From positions 15,909,857 through 15,973,856 of the forward strand of contig OX393572.1 of assembly GCA_947652115.1 (NCBI GenBank): a stretch of 64,000 bases of DNA, in the 5' to 3' direction. The notes under the pieces are model-generated. The model searched no databases. It saw only the letters and a list, made by a program, of their open reading frames with translations, and was not told the origin of the DNA. Positions 23,302-33,527 of this stretch are shown here, one piece after another (position 1 is the stretch's first letter; each line of letters begins with the position of its first letter). Source of the stretch: Blastomussa wellsi (lineage: Eukaryota > Cnidaria > Anthozoa > Scleractinia > Plerogyridae). Position numbers and translations under genes: made by a program.

Positions 23302-25546
23302 GAGCTGTAGGCGAGTGTTTCCACAGCTTTCTCGAGTTCTCCCAAACTTTCATGAGTGTTTCTATAATTTGATAGAAACATGAAGTACATGTTTTCTATT
23401 TCTTTAAGAAAACACCGCAACGAGAAAAAGGAAAACCACTTGTTAACTTTGATTATCAAAATGTAAATTCTCTTTGCTCGCGCCATCATTACGTCAACAG
23501 CTCGTGCTAGTTTTGTGTCTCCATCGAGTTATAGAAACACAATTTTTCAATCAGTGTGCGTATTTTCTTAGGACTGTTTTCTAAATGCTCTTCCAGGTTG
23601 TTATATACCCTTTGTAATTGACGAAGATGTGAGTCACATTGAAAGTAATATGTCTTACAGATTAAAAAAAAATATCGACTATGTGATCTTTCAGCAATCT
23701 TTCTCGTAAAGCGTTTGTAAGCATTTCCTTTTTTAACAGGATAACAATATCACGTGTTAATGCTGACATAACCTTGGCTAAAAGGTCAAATCTTTCGAAT
23801 CCCAGCAAGAGAACACTGATGGAAAGGTCGAATAGTAAATCTTCAGGACTTGGTACGTGTTGCGTTATTTCCCTTCTTGTTGTTGTCTTTTTAGTACAGA
23901 AAGCATAAAAGGATCTAATGGTAAATTTTCAGGACTTCGTATGTGTTACCTTCTCCTTATTGTCTCTTTCACTTAAAAATTCTACTCTCAAAACACTTTA
24001 CAGTAAGAACTGTATAAATCTTTACACTATAGGCAAATGTAAATGCCAGCCTTTTAATGTACTGTACATTTTTTTACAGCGGAAGTTCAGTTAGAGATTG
24101 AACGGATATTTGAATTGGCTCGAGGGCTTAACTTGGTTGTGTTGGACTGTGAAAGTGTTAACCATCCTACACAGCTCTTCAAGACGAATTTAGCTCCTCT
24201 GTTAGTCTACATCAAAATTAATTCACTCAAGGTAATTGCTGTCTTTGTTGCTGTTAGTTTTAAATGTGACTGAGTTTCTAGACATTCAAATCAACTTACA
24301 TAAAACTGTTGCGTTTCAATATGTTTGTTGTGTTTCAATGTGTTTGGCTAATCAGGTTGGAATGCCTTGAAGATTATGAAGCTGAAAAAAGGCTTCATTT
24401 GGAAAAATCAAAAAATCGTGAAGTGGCTATGACACTGACAGGGTGATTGATTGACAAAATAGGGATCCTTCATTCAGCCAACTGCTCGTCCGTCAGCCCG
24501 TCGATCCTTCAGTCAGTCAGTCAGTCAGTCAGCCAGCCAGTGAGTCAGTCAGTCAGCCAGCCAGTCAGTCGGTCAGCCAGTCAGCCAGTCAGTCAGCCAG
24601 TGAGTCAGTGAATCAGTGAGTCAGTGAGTCAGTGAGTCAGTGAGTCAGTGAGTCAGTAAGTCAGTAAGTCAGTAAGGCAGTTAGTCAGTCAGTCAGTCAG
24701 TCAGTCAGCCAGACAGTCAGCCAGTCAGTCAGCCAGTCAGCCAGTCAGTCAGTCAGTCAGTCAATCAAAAATAAATAAGAATATAAACTACAACTAAAGG
24801 GATGCAAATATAAATAACGTTTTTCAATTCATTTCATTTGACTTGTGGATGTAAAATCAGTAACATTCAATTTAAATTTTGTCAGGTCTTACAGAGGCTC
24901 ATAAAAACACGTGGCAAGTCACAGTCTCGGAATCTAAACGTACAGTTAGTCGCGGCGGAAAAATTAGCACAATGCGGTGATGTAAGTATGATAGGAAATA
25001 TTTCTTACCAATGAGAAGTCAAACCCTAGCGTGTGACCATTCGAATGAAAGCTATTGCGAAGTACTTTCATGTGGTACTGTGTATTATGCTGAACAACTT
25101 TTAAGGCTGTTCATGAATCCTAAGTGCGTGGCTATTGAGCAGTTCTTGTAATGTTTATTATGTTGAACAAGGCGGTGCTTGGGCAAACTCCTTGTGTGTG
25201 ACCATTCAAATGAAAGCTATAGTAATGTCCTCGGTTTTTGACAAGTAGAAATTCGAAAATGAACATCGATTTTGGAAATAACCATGAACACACAGGTAGC
25301 CGTTGAAGACAGTGCTAACATGCGTAATTTGGTTTTACACTTGTGAAGGAATCTTATGATCTCGTTCTGGATGAAGCGCAGCTGGACGATGCTTGTGATC
25401 ACCTAGGGGAGTTTCTTGAGAGCTATTGGAGAGCGACACATCCACCAAACCAACCAGGCAGCCGGCTGCCGACAGTTCAGCCGTCACCATCGAGCCAGCA
25501 GTACCACACGGTGGACTCGAACGAACGACCCAGTGTTTACCTGTGA
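6412..25546 (+). CDS. CACNB: Voltage-gated calcium channel beta subunit, complete
   Basis: Core coding exons with matching phase: 6412-6495, 18209-18316, 18876-18998, 19607-19674, 20192-20266, 21011-21108, 22286-22434, 22526-22609, 22987-23045, 23740-23852, 24080-24231, 24886-24981, 25349-25546. They give 468 residues, or 497 with the two small exons at 6661-6720 and 7051-7077. The product is the cytosolic subunit that binds the alpha1 I-II linker and traffics and gates high-voltage-activated Ca channels. Visible in order (497-residue numbering): acidic N-terminal region with [13 protein letters not shown]3 (about 94-160: [39 protein letters not shown]); a Ser-rich variable HOOK (about 165-262); and the guanylate kinase-like domain from 265 ([86 protein letters not shown]). 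The C-terminal tail is short (about 30 residues). It appears to be the single pan-CACNB ortholog, equidistant from vertebrate types 1-4 by eye. Confidence 0.97.
6661..6720 (+). CDS. CACNB: Probable in-frame exon (20 codons) of CACNB
   Basis: Exactly 60 bases between ag (6659-6660) and gt (6721), phase 0 on both sides. They encode a basic peptide (GWERSYPRR...SDSFAK) with no stop. It sits between the first coding exon and 18209 and would fit the basic/Ser region that precedes the SDxSLEEDRE stretch in vertebrate beta subunits. It may be constitutive or a cassette; the sequence alone cannot tell. Confidence 0.7.
7051..7077 (+). CDS. CACNB: Probable 27-bp microexon of CACNB
   Basis: Nine codons (EDDLSFSVE) lie between a pyrimidine-rich acceptor ending cgcag (7050) and a gtaaga donor (7078), phase 0 at both ends. 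Joined between the 60-bp exon and the exon at 18209 it gives an acidic run leading into [12 protein letters not shown]. Its small size makes chance possible, but the perfect phase and strong donor favour a real exon. Confidence 0.6.
9868..9893. repeat. Short perfect hairpin
   Basis: TTCCAGCCTAAA and TTTAGGCTGGAA are adjacent inverted repeats of 12 bp with almost no loop. It may be the end of a small repeat; no function is inferred. Confidence 0.5.
10312..10356 (+). CDS. CACNB: Possible alternative first coding exon of CACNB
   Basis: An ATG in fair context (cccATGG) opens 15 codons ([15 protein letters not shown]) and is followed directly by a consensus donor gtaagt in phase 0, so it can splice to the phase-0 exon at 18209. 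Vertebrate CACNB genes use several such short alternative N-terminal exons. No transcript evidence is available here. Confidence 0.35.
10899..11251. mobile_element. MITE with TTAA target sites in CACNB intron
   Basis: Inverted ends AGGGAACCTCCGCTCTT and, at the right, AGAGCCGAGGTTCCCT extend as imperfect inverted repeats for about 50-60 bp (caacttgttt and actattttagac can be matched). Both ends abut TTAA (10895-10898 and 11252-11255). TTAA duplications are used by piggyBac and Kolobok superfamilies; the terminal AGGG favours Kolobok-like, by inference only. Confidence 0.7.
12048..12117. repeat. Small inverted repeat (TTTGTCGCTGCAAC ends)
   Basis: TTTGTCGCTGCAAC near 12048 and GTTGCAGCGACAAA near 12104-12117 are 14-bp perfect inverted repeats around a 40-bp centre. 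This is the size of a minimal MITE. An open frame across it is chance. Confidence 0.6.
14640..15010. repeat. GTCA/TGAC tetranucleotide array 1
   Basis: Interrupted runs of cagt/gtct tetramers with the purest part at about 14820-15005, including strand-switching stretches (ctgtctgtct, then cagtcagtcagt). It lies in the CACNB intron. Similar arrays occur at 24495-24765 and 61055-61275. Confidence 0.9.
16329..16346 (+). CDS. CACNB: Possible alternative first coding exon of CACNB (second candidate)
   Basis: ATG plus five codons (MLLHDW) end at a gtgagt donor in phase 0, compatible with splicing to 18209. Only the phase and donor support it, so confidence is low. Confidence 0.22.
17675..17931. 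mobile_element. Inverted-repeat MITE with TA target sites
   Basis: Ends CCAGATTCAACTT... and ...GTCGAATCTGG lie inside TA dinucleotides (17673-17674 and 17932-17933). Imperfect arms of about 80 bp can be followed inward (gagagagaaaatgacgtcat against atgatgtcattttctctctc). TA targets suggest a Tc1/mariner-type source, by inference. The element lies 280 bp upstream of the CACNB exon at 18209. Confidence 0.7.
20335..20815. repeat. Repeat-like block in CACNB intron
   Basis: Contains ctgtatgggagaatcttgac, its inverted relative gtcaagtttctcccatacag and a later diverged copy tatgggaaaatctagaccgc, so it is built of inverted and direct copies of one motif. The open frames in it have no recognisable content. 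Confidence 0.5.
23212..23408. mobile_element. Fold-back element in CACNB intron (between GK exons)
   Basis: Arms of about 85-90 bp: cttaagaaatagaaaacatg at the left and catgttttctatttctttaa at the right, with internal gtttctat...atagaaaca and ttgggagaacgagaaa/tttctcgagttctcccaa pairs. The central loop is about 25 bp. Partial extra copies of gttatagaaacac occur just downstream (about 23530). No coding content. Confidence 0.8.
24495..24765. repeat. GTCA tetranucleotide array 2
   Basis: About 270 bp of cagt/gtca tetramers with interspersed ccag and gagt variants, in the CACNB intron between the exons at 24080-24231 and 24886-24981. The array ends only about 120 bp upstream of the latter exon. 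Confidence 0.92.
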
Positions 25547-28500
25547 CAGCTGTAGCGTTGCGTTACATATAGCGTTGCGCTACAATGCGGCTTAATTTTG
25601 CCCAAGTGCAATTGGACAGAATTTACCAAGATGCATGTCAAGCTAGTCTACGTATTCATGGTTACTGGGGACAAACACAAAAAACAGGTAGTAAAAGAGG
25701 TTCCGACATTTCGCGGTACAGACAAGTTTTAAGCTCACGGAATGACATTGAAATGTACAGTGAATATGTAATTGCCTGGGACGGTTGCTAAGCCTCATTT
25801 CAGAGACCCCGGATCGAAATGTGCAATGTATTGTGTTCTGGCAAAGCACCGTGCTATCATAATCAAGAGCGTGGCAAATGAATTGTGCTTGCAAAAGGAT
25901 TGCATCAACCTACACAAGGACTGTTGAGTATTTTTAATCATTTATTAATAGTTAATGAATTAGGAACTGAATAACTGTCTGTATCTTGTTTTGGATTACA
26001 AATCCATAATGAAGAAAATTCTTTTTGTAAAGTCAGCATTTCAAGGAATTCGATGGGTTCTTTAGATCGGGGAATTGACAGGAAATAGCAGAAGGTATTA
26101 TGTGTATGAAGTTCCAGAGCTTTCTCTGTTATCTTATAACAAGTGGAAGTCATACAAGCGTTGTGACAAAATAGCACCATTGCTGCCTCGTCAAAGCATT
26201 CTGTATTGTCCAGCAATCTACATATACATGCATTAGGCTTTTTATTTAAATTCTTTCCTTGTCGAACTCTCTCCTCCAAGAAAATGTGTCGGTTTTGAGT
26301 AGCTTGCAAAAACCGGTTTTCAGGAATAAATGACAGTGGTATTTCTGATGTGCAAGACGAGATATGGTGAGGTTATACTGGGACGAGAGTGCACTCGGCT
26401 AGTTTAGTTGATAAATCCTTCTGTCATCAGTGAATTGTAGCGTGGTGGAGATTTTCTAACTCATATTGCAGTACTTGTGTTGAAAGGTGTAGTAGTTTAG
26501 CAGGTTTCGTAAAGCCAGTCTTTATTCTCTCTCCAGTTGCCTGGAAATGAATTGTACAGCGTTGTAAAGCAGTAGTCGGGAAAAAGTTTATTATTTAGTG
26601 ACAAAAACACAAGTGTGGCTCTAAGCCAGTCTGTTTTTAGCTATTTTATATTGTTTTAAGAAAGAAATGTGGTTCTTATCTACTGACAATGAAACTATCA
26701 CTTATCTAATGTTATATAACATAGCGGTTTACTCGTGACTACGGAATATTTTATAAGTAGAGAAGGCAGTGAATACTAATTGATAAAAAGCTGAAGAGCG
26801 ATTAGTGATGAAAGCGAAATTCCTCTTTTTTGCTGCTTAAGATTCAGTTTTGAAACAACGTTAGCACCGCTTAATTCTGTTTCATTTTACAAGGTATTTT
26901 AGCCTGTAGATGCGTGTGCTTGGAAGCAGAAATACTTGAGTATCTTTCGCTAGCGGCGAGCATTTAGATCTTAAGACACTTTCTTAATAACAGTTAGAAT
27001 GGATAAAATATTTGAAGTGAACTGGAAATTTTCCTGTTTATTTGCAATTTGATAATGGGGACGAATTCTGTCGCTCCAGTTATTGGAAAGACCCGTGGGT
27101 GAGATATTTTTACTGTGTTTGTTGAAATTTACGAACCTCCATAAAGTATGTATGCGATTCATTGATTGGGAGGCCTGTTGTATAGAAGCTCTATTTAACT
27201 TAATGCTAGCAGATAAAGTTATTTTTAAGAGGTTTCCAAGCGTACGGCATTGTAGAGTGATATTGTACAGATATATTTGTACAGATTGAGTGCAGAGATA
27301 AATGAAAGCATTTTGAATCTGATTATATGTGGGTGACACTATTTCCTCGGTGTTAACTTGTCCATTTCATGGTACATCCAAATGATTTTCTGCCATCTAT
27401 CAGTATTGTTTTCAATAGTAGTTATTTAAGTTTGACATTTCAATCGAGCAGTCATGTTTATTAGGCTTTTATTGTAATCAACATCTAAATTCTCTTATAT
27501 CGAAACATGGTGCAGCTATCAGTTCAGGAGAAGCACTGTATTGATCACTAGAGTGAACTTATTGCAGAGAATTTTCGTGACAACTTTATTTCTCGATATT
27601 CAATTTCCGCGTTTTTGCATGATAGTTTAGAAACGAAGTCACTTTAATTCACAAGAATTCAAAGTTAATGGAGCCACTTGATTGTTCGTGCGTTTTAAAA
27701 AATTAACCTAACGTTTTCAAAATCTTCATTTGTAATCCGCTTCAATCTTGTCCATCCTCAACCATCCTTGATCCTTTCTGGTTTACAATCACCTTTTTAG
27801 TGTTTTTTTGGTGGAATTTTTAAAACTGCTCGAAACCGTAAAAACTGATTTCAAAAATTTCCTGTAGTAAGTCAGGTCTGTAAAAATATGTGGAGGTAAT
27901 TTAGATGTTGATAATACGAATACTTAATACGATTTTAAAGCACAGCACAACCAAATAACGGTGTGCTTTGCTAAGCATTTTCTTGTACAATTTGATGCTT
28001 ATCTATTCTAGATAATTATTTGTATTTTGAAAGCAATCCTTTCAACACTGGAAGATATTTTGTTACGCTCCGTTTTAATTGAAGGTATCTAATTTTTACT
28101 TGTTAGGATTGATTCATCTAGAAATATAGCGCTTTCTAGTTAAATGCAGTTTCACGAATTTGGAACAGCTTATCTCTGAATTTAATGTGCAGCTTGGTTA
28201 TAGTTGATTAATTTTCATAACTTTACCCAAGTTCAATAAACAAATTATAATGAAGATAAATATCGATAATATTACACGAGGTTCGTATATTTTGCTCTGA
28301 TCGTATTGCCAAAGTATTGGAAGTAATTAACTGAATGTTTTTGGCCTACTTTTGAAGCAATATTTGTCAGTCCTTGTTACTTTTTGGTCTTTATAAATGG
28401 GCAAGTTCACTGCCTTTAAAATAAAATTGGTAGTTATTAGAGCTAAAGTAAGCACTTTACCTGAATTTTTTTGCGTTGCATTTTCAGAACAGTTTATTTC

Positions 28501-29690
28501 TTTGTTACTGCAAACAAGTTTGCTGCGGTCAGCGGTGTGCTTATTGACGTACAATAACGCGACAAGCGGCCATATTGGATTACTGAAAGAAAGGACGATG
28601 TTTACGTAAAAATAGAATTCAATTCTTGGCCAGGTGGAAATAGTTTGGTAAACCAATATGACCGCCGTGACGTGTTCATTTCCCACTCCAGACGCCTTTT
28701 CAGTTGTTTGGCTAGAGAGGAAAGGGTAATTACTCGAACCCCGAGATATTATACAAGTTATTTTGGAATCTGGTTAATGTTCTTGCCTAATGAACAATCA
28801 CACTAGCACTCAGTCTTTCCGAGTGTTCTGGAGTGGGGATTGAACACTAATTGATTTTATTCATGTGCCTCCTATGCAATTTGGTTCTCTGTGGAAAAGT
28901 GCAATGCTTGACAGTGATTTGTAAATAAATTTTCAACGCTTAATTGTTGTAGTTGTTTATGCGTAGAGCATACATCGTCTCTGAACGCCTGAGGAGAACC
29001 GAGCCCGTCTTTTCTAATACTGTCCTCTGAGCCCGCTTTTGTTTTGGTCAGCACCAACAGCGGGGACACCGGTCGAAGAATCAAGCCAGTCTGGATTAAT
29101 TGAGCACGCGCATAGTGCTTTGGTTTGGTTCTCAGCCAATCAGATTGAGCGAACAAAAGCTCTTGTGTCTGCGCAGAACGCCCGCGATCAGGGAAACGCG
29201 GTCTTACGGCGTGGGAATTTTCCCGAGTCCGCGTTCTTGGTGCGGACCAAAAGAAACGTGGGCTCTTGCGACGAGGTTGGATTCAATAACGTGTTTACAT
29301 CCTTGTTGCTATCCAATTCAGATCATCGATAATTTATTTGGGGTTAACAATTGCCCATGTGGTCCCACAGCTCTTGCGCGTGTTTTTGCACAAGAGATTG
29401 AAAGCAACGTTAATTTTACCGTTAGACCATTTTAAAAAGACTGAATACAGTATTCTGAATATTCTTATCTTTCTGCCGATTTTAGGCTGGAAATATATTA
29501 TAGTTCGGTATAAGAAGGGTGTGGCCTGGACATTCTCATAGAAATTACGTTTCATTTTCGATGGAAATGATGTGGAAGATTATCAATAATTATCTTATTT
29601 TATTCCAGGGTATCTTTGTTTCATGAGATTTTGAGGCGTGTTTAGTTTGCAGGAGGCTTGGGTCTACAACATGCCTTGACATAGTCAACG
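25547..29690. other. CACNB 3' UTR region and AT-rich spacer
   Basis: An AATAAA at 26325-26330 gives a plausible 3' UTR of about 0.8 kb; others occur further on. From about 26400 the sequence is AT-rich with no exon I can recognise. Open frames of 60-120 codons on either strand (for example 26971-27339 minus and 28327-28686 minus) lack domain signals and are not called. A more GC-rich patch at about 28970-29290 looks repeat-like. Confidence 0.6.
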
Positions 29691-29695
29691 AGAGA

Positions 29696-30160
29696 TTAAA
29701 ACACAGTTCCAAGGTTTCCAAATGCGCATGCTTCTCCATTTTTGTCCCCAACTTCTTTCATGATAGCGATTGCTCTCTCACAAAGTTCTTTTGCCTCAAC
29801 ATGATCATTTTGACTTTGGTACATCTTTGCCAGGAGTATGCTAAACGACCCTTCGGATTCTGTGTCACCACACTCGGAGGAACTGACGAGAAGCTTTCTT
29901 CCATATATTATTGCATTTGTGTTATCGTGGATACGACTGTATGCCTTAAACATTGTTTCGTAGATTCTACGGTAAACCAATTTGCCAAATTGCTGTTTTA
30001 CATCAGGCCGCACTTTATTATTTAGCAAAAACAAGCTTTCTTTGCATAACTCAATAGCTTTTAAAGCACGACCGATGTTAAGAAGGAAAGTGGCAACAAC
30101 TGAACCTATAAAGATGGCTCCTATGATTTCTTCTATGTTGGTTATGGCGCCTTCTCCAAG
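29696..30160 (-). pseudogene. TPR-repeat protein exon fragment
   Basis: A 154-codon open stretch starts right after an acceptor-like cttacag on the minus strand (30161) and ends at a TAA (29696-29698). It has helical tetratricopeptide character: ALKAIELCKESLFLL, YETMFKAYSRIHDNTNAIIYG, SFSILLAKMYQSQNDHVEAK, ELCERAIAIMKEVGDKNGEA, with the TPR hallmark GNLG near the end. It resembles the large TPR proteins expanded in corals (GPSM2/TTC28-like architecture). The frame stops in the middle of a repeat (after GNLGTVF), where the family would continue with another TPR, so this looks like a truncated gene copy; an odd last exon is the alternative. Confidence 0.7.
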
Positions 30161-30725
30161 CTGTAAGTGTCAGTGTCACTGAAAATACACAGAGGCGGGA
30201 AGTTTATAAGAGTACGCAAATCTGCCGATGCTTGCTGTTTTTGGCCTTCTTTTCGCTCAAATCTAGATGCCCAATACTGAAACCTTCTGTAGGATAATTT
30301 TATACAACGGACGGTAGACGCTTACATGTCATTAGTTTTTGTTACCGACCAAGGCCGGCTAACCAAAGGTTAGTGATCTAAAGGCCGGTTTTATGGTTTC
30401 CAGGATTCGAACTTTCTGGGTCCACGCATGCCCGGTTACCGTTGTTGTTGTAGTTCGGTAGCCAGCATGACAGCCATAGTCTATTAAATTGGCGACGAGG
30501 ATCAAACAACAATGCCTTACGAAGCCGAAACTTGCCAGAAAGGAACGTCAAGAATTCTTGCCAGCCTACGAGCAAGCGTGGGAGGCTTGAGTTTGAGTGG
30601 GGAACCAGGGCAACGCGAGAAAACTGATGGAAGTTATGGAAAGAGCGTTTCATCCGATGTCAGTCGATGCTACCGACAAGCTCGACTTACTGTTATTAGT
30701 AGGAGGAGCCAGTTAAGGCAGTTAA

Positions 30726-31184
30726 ATGATGAAAGGCGGAGAGGAAGACAAAAGTCAAGGTAAGGGTGATCCAGAGTTGAAACGAGTTTACATACCAGGG
30801 CGGTTCAGCATAAGAAACAAAGGGCCGAGTCGTACCACTGACCCCTCGCAGTTACAGGCTTACACCAAGTGCAGGAATGAGGCACATGCCAACAAGAATA
30901 CGTGCCCAGCCGCTGGAAGCAGATGCTTCAAGTGTGGGCGTCTGAATCAATTTGCCCGCATGTGCAAGGGCGCAGCCAACGACAGCAGGAAAGACAAGCG
31001 AGCCAACGCAGTGGAATGTGAGCAGCAGAGCAACACACACGGTGTTTCCCAAGAGGAGGAGTTGTTAGAAGATGTGTATCTGTACCAGCTGAAAGAAGGG
31101 AAATCACAGAATCCAATTGTCGTCACCCACATAAATGGCATTCCCATCATTTACATCTGGACAGGCAGACTGACGTCACGGTAG
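30726..31184 (+). pseudogene. gag nucleocapsid remnant of the gypsy element
   Basis: The frame contains one CCHC knuckle (spacing C-x2-C-x4-H-like-x4-C, with the His position occupied atypically: CFKCGRLNQFARMC has Q at the usual His neighbourhood) and a run towards the protease. Most of the capsid region upstream is missing. The protease active-site motif DTG/DSG is not intact. Confidence 0.65.
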
Positions 31185-31713
31185 TCACTGAAAAGCACTA
31201 TGGGAAGCTTAGGGCCAACTGTCCCCTACAGCAAACCAGCGTAACGATAAGGAGCTACTCCGGAGAAAGGCAGGGCCCGGTGCTACCTGTGCTAGGAAAA
31301 TTCACCACAACACTCGTTCGAGGAGAAAAGGAGATAGCAGAGCCGGTGTATGTATTTAAAGGTCAAGGTGACACAGCGCTGCTAAGCCGTGTGGCCGCTG
31401 AACGTATGGGTCTCGTGGAGTACCACCTGGAGCACACCGCTGCCAGTAATGGGGAAAACTCGGCAAGTGACAGTTGACCTAGGTGAAGAGTACAAGCCTG
31501 TGTTCTCGGGTTTAGGAAAGTTGATAGGAGTCAAGGTGAAATTGCACATGGATCCAGCCGCAAAAGGCGCCGTGTAGAAACAGAGAAGAGTATCTACCGC
31601 TCAAAGACAAGTTTGATGAGATTCTGGACAAGTGGGAGCAAATGGACATCAAAGACGATGTTGGAGACGAGCCAACAGAATCAATGTGCAGTGCAGTAAT
31701 GCTGTTCTCAGTC

Positions 31714-32067
31714 CAGGGCTCGACACTAACTTTTCAACTTACTAACCTCGTGGCTAGTGACAACTTAGATGTTACTAGCCACAAAAAATTACTAGCCCAG
31801 TGTTAATGTTGGCTAGGTCTATTAACAGCAGAACTACTAGCAAGACAACTTTTGTGGAACATGGCCCGGTGAATGAAATGAAATGAAATTGTGACCTTGT
31901 TTCCAAGAAAACTGTTTGTCTTGCTTGAGGAAAGACAGAAACTACTTCGGCCGATTTCATTTTGTTTACTAGCTAGCCAAAGTGGCTAGTGGAAATCGAA
32001 ACCTACTGGCCAAAACTAAATTCCTACTAGTCTGTGGCTAGTTGGCTACTGTTAGTGTCGAGCCCTG
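31714..32067. mobile_element. hAT-type MITE nested in the gypsy relic
   Basis: Perfect 17-bp terminal inverted repeats CAGGGCTCGACACTAAC (31714-31730) and GTTAGTGTCGAGCCCTG (32051-32067). They are flanked by 8-bp duplications tctcagtc (31706-31713) and tctcactc (32068-32075), one mismatch. CAGGG ends and 8-bp duplications are the hAT hallmark. The interior repeats ctagcca/ggctagt motifs and has no transposase. Insertion splits the reverse-transcriptase region, so the MITE arrived after the retrotransposon. Confidence 0.93.
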
Positions 32068-32506
32068 TCTCACTCCGAAGAAAGACAGAGAAAACATCAG
32101 GGCAAGCTTGAACATGACAGATACCAACAGGTACATAAAGATCGAACCAGACATGCCTTCCTCAAGTCAAGAGAGCAGGAGACAAGACAGAGGAGAACCG
32201 GCAGAAAGCTTACCACATTTTACACGCATAGAGGGCTGAAACGCTTCGAAAGGCTGCATTTGGGGGTCAACAGCGCGGAAGTGATCTTTAATGAGGAAGT
32301 TCGCAAGTTCGTAGCACAAGAACCAAATTCTGTCAGCATCTAGGATGACATACTAGTCTTTGGTGCAACGCCCGAAGAGCATGGCGAAGCACTCAGGCAC
32401 ATATTCAAACTGTGGCGCGAGCACGGGCTCACACTTAGCCTGAAGAAGACTAGAGAAGGAAGCTGTGAAGTGGGGTATCTTTGCCAATTAGATATACCTT
32501 TATGGC

Positions 32507-33082
32507 ATGGGAGATACATTTGAGGTCGACACTGGCCACAAACCACTGGTACTGCTGCTTTTAGGATACAGGATAACTGCCCCACTCCGTATAGCGAGGA
32601 TACGCGTCCGCCTTCAAGGCTTCAAATACCGCCTCAATTGTGTACCCGGAAAGAATGAGGGATCGGAAAATAATGAATCAGGCTACCATTCACGGCATCC
32701 AGAACCACTGGCTATGCACAAGAGCCTGGCCAGTAAGAACCAAGCTGAATTTGAGCTAAGAGAGACGGTGGAAGAGTTCGAGAAAGATATCATGGCTATT
32801 GTGAAATCATCAGTGCCTGTAGCAGTCACCTGGCAGGAGCTGCTTGAAGAAACACACTCAGACACTGAACTGCCGGCCTTGAAGGAAAGCATAGCTGGAG
32901 GATACTTTACGGCGCAAGAGAAGAGAACGCTAGGGCCGCTGTGTGGCTCCATTTTCACCGAGTTGGCTGTGGTAAGAGGGCTGGTAGTCCGAGGTCCAAG
33001 AATTGTAGTTCCCAGACCTCTGAGGGATAAGGTAGTCAAGATCGCGCACGAAGGACACCAAGGTATCACCAAGACCAAGTAG
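32507..33082 (+). pseudogene. RNase H to integrase N-terminal remnant of gypsy pol
   Basis: A 191-codon open stretch running from a decayed RNase H (DTGHKPLVLLL) through a linker to the integrase HHCC finger (ends HEGHQGITKTK then TAG). It is the longest surviving open piece of the element and it ends in a stop inside the integrase zinc finger, confirming decay. Confidence 0.75.
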
Positions 33083-33164
33083 TACCTGCGCACCAGAGTG
33101 TGGTTTCCAGGGCTGGACAAAATGGTGGAGGCGTACATCTAGCATTGCCACCCATGCCAAGTGT

Positions 33165-33527
33165 GTGTCACAGGAGCAAGAGCCGTTGCGCATAACACCC
33201 ATACTCAGTGAGGCTTGGAAAGATGTTGCTGTAGACTTCAGGGGCCACATTCATACAGGAGAGTATCTGCTGGTTACAGTTTGCAAGCAATCTAGATGGG
33301 CGGAAGTAGAATTTATTACATCCATCAGTGCCAGGGCGGTGATACCAAAGATGGATGAAACCTTTGCCTCATTGGGCATACCAGTGTCGGTGAGCAGTGA
33401 CAATTGGCCTCCGTTCAATAACCAGGACTTCAGCGACTTCAGCAGGTACTGGACTTTCGTCATGAGCGAAAGACGCCATGGAATCCGCAAGCCAATGCAG
33501 AAGCTGAGCAGTTCATTGGAGTACTAA
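33165..33527 (+). pseudogene. Integrase core remnant of gypsy pol
   Basis: Contains VDFRGHIHTGEYLLVTVC, which resembles the first catalytic Asp region, and SSDNWPPFNNQDFSDF, which matches the second Asp block of retroviral-type integrases. The third catalytic Glu is expected near WPQANAEAE-like sequence, which is in a shifted frame (about 33480-33510). Non-functional. Confidence 0.75.

Noticed and set aside
28327..28686. 119-codon minus-strand frame
   Set aside because: No recognisable domain, low-complexity AT-rich region, and no splice structure or neighbour support.
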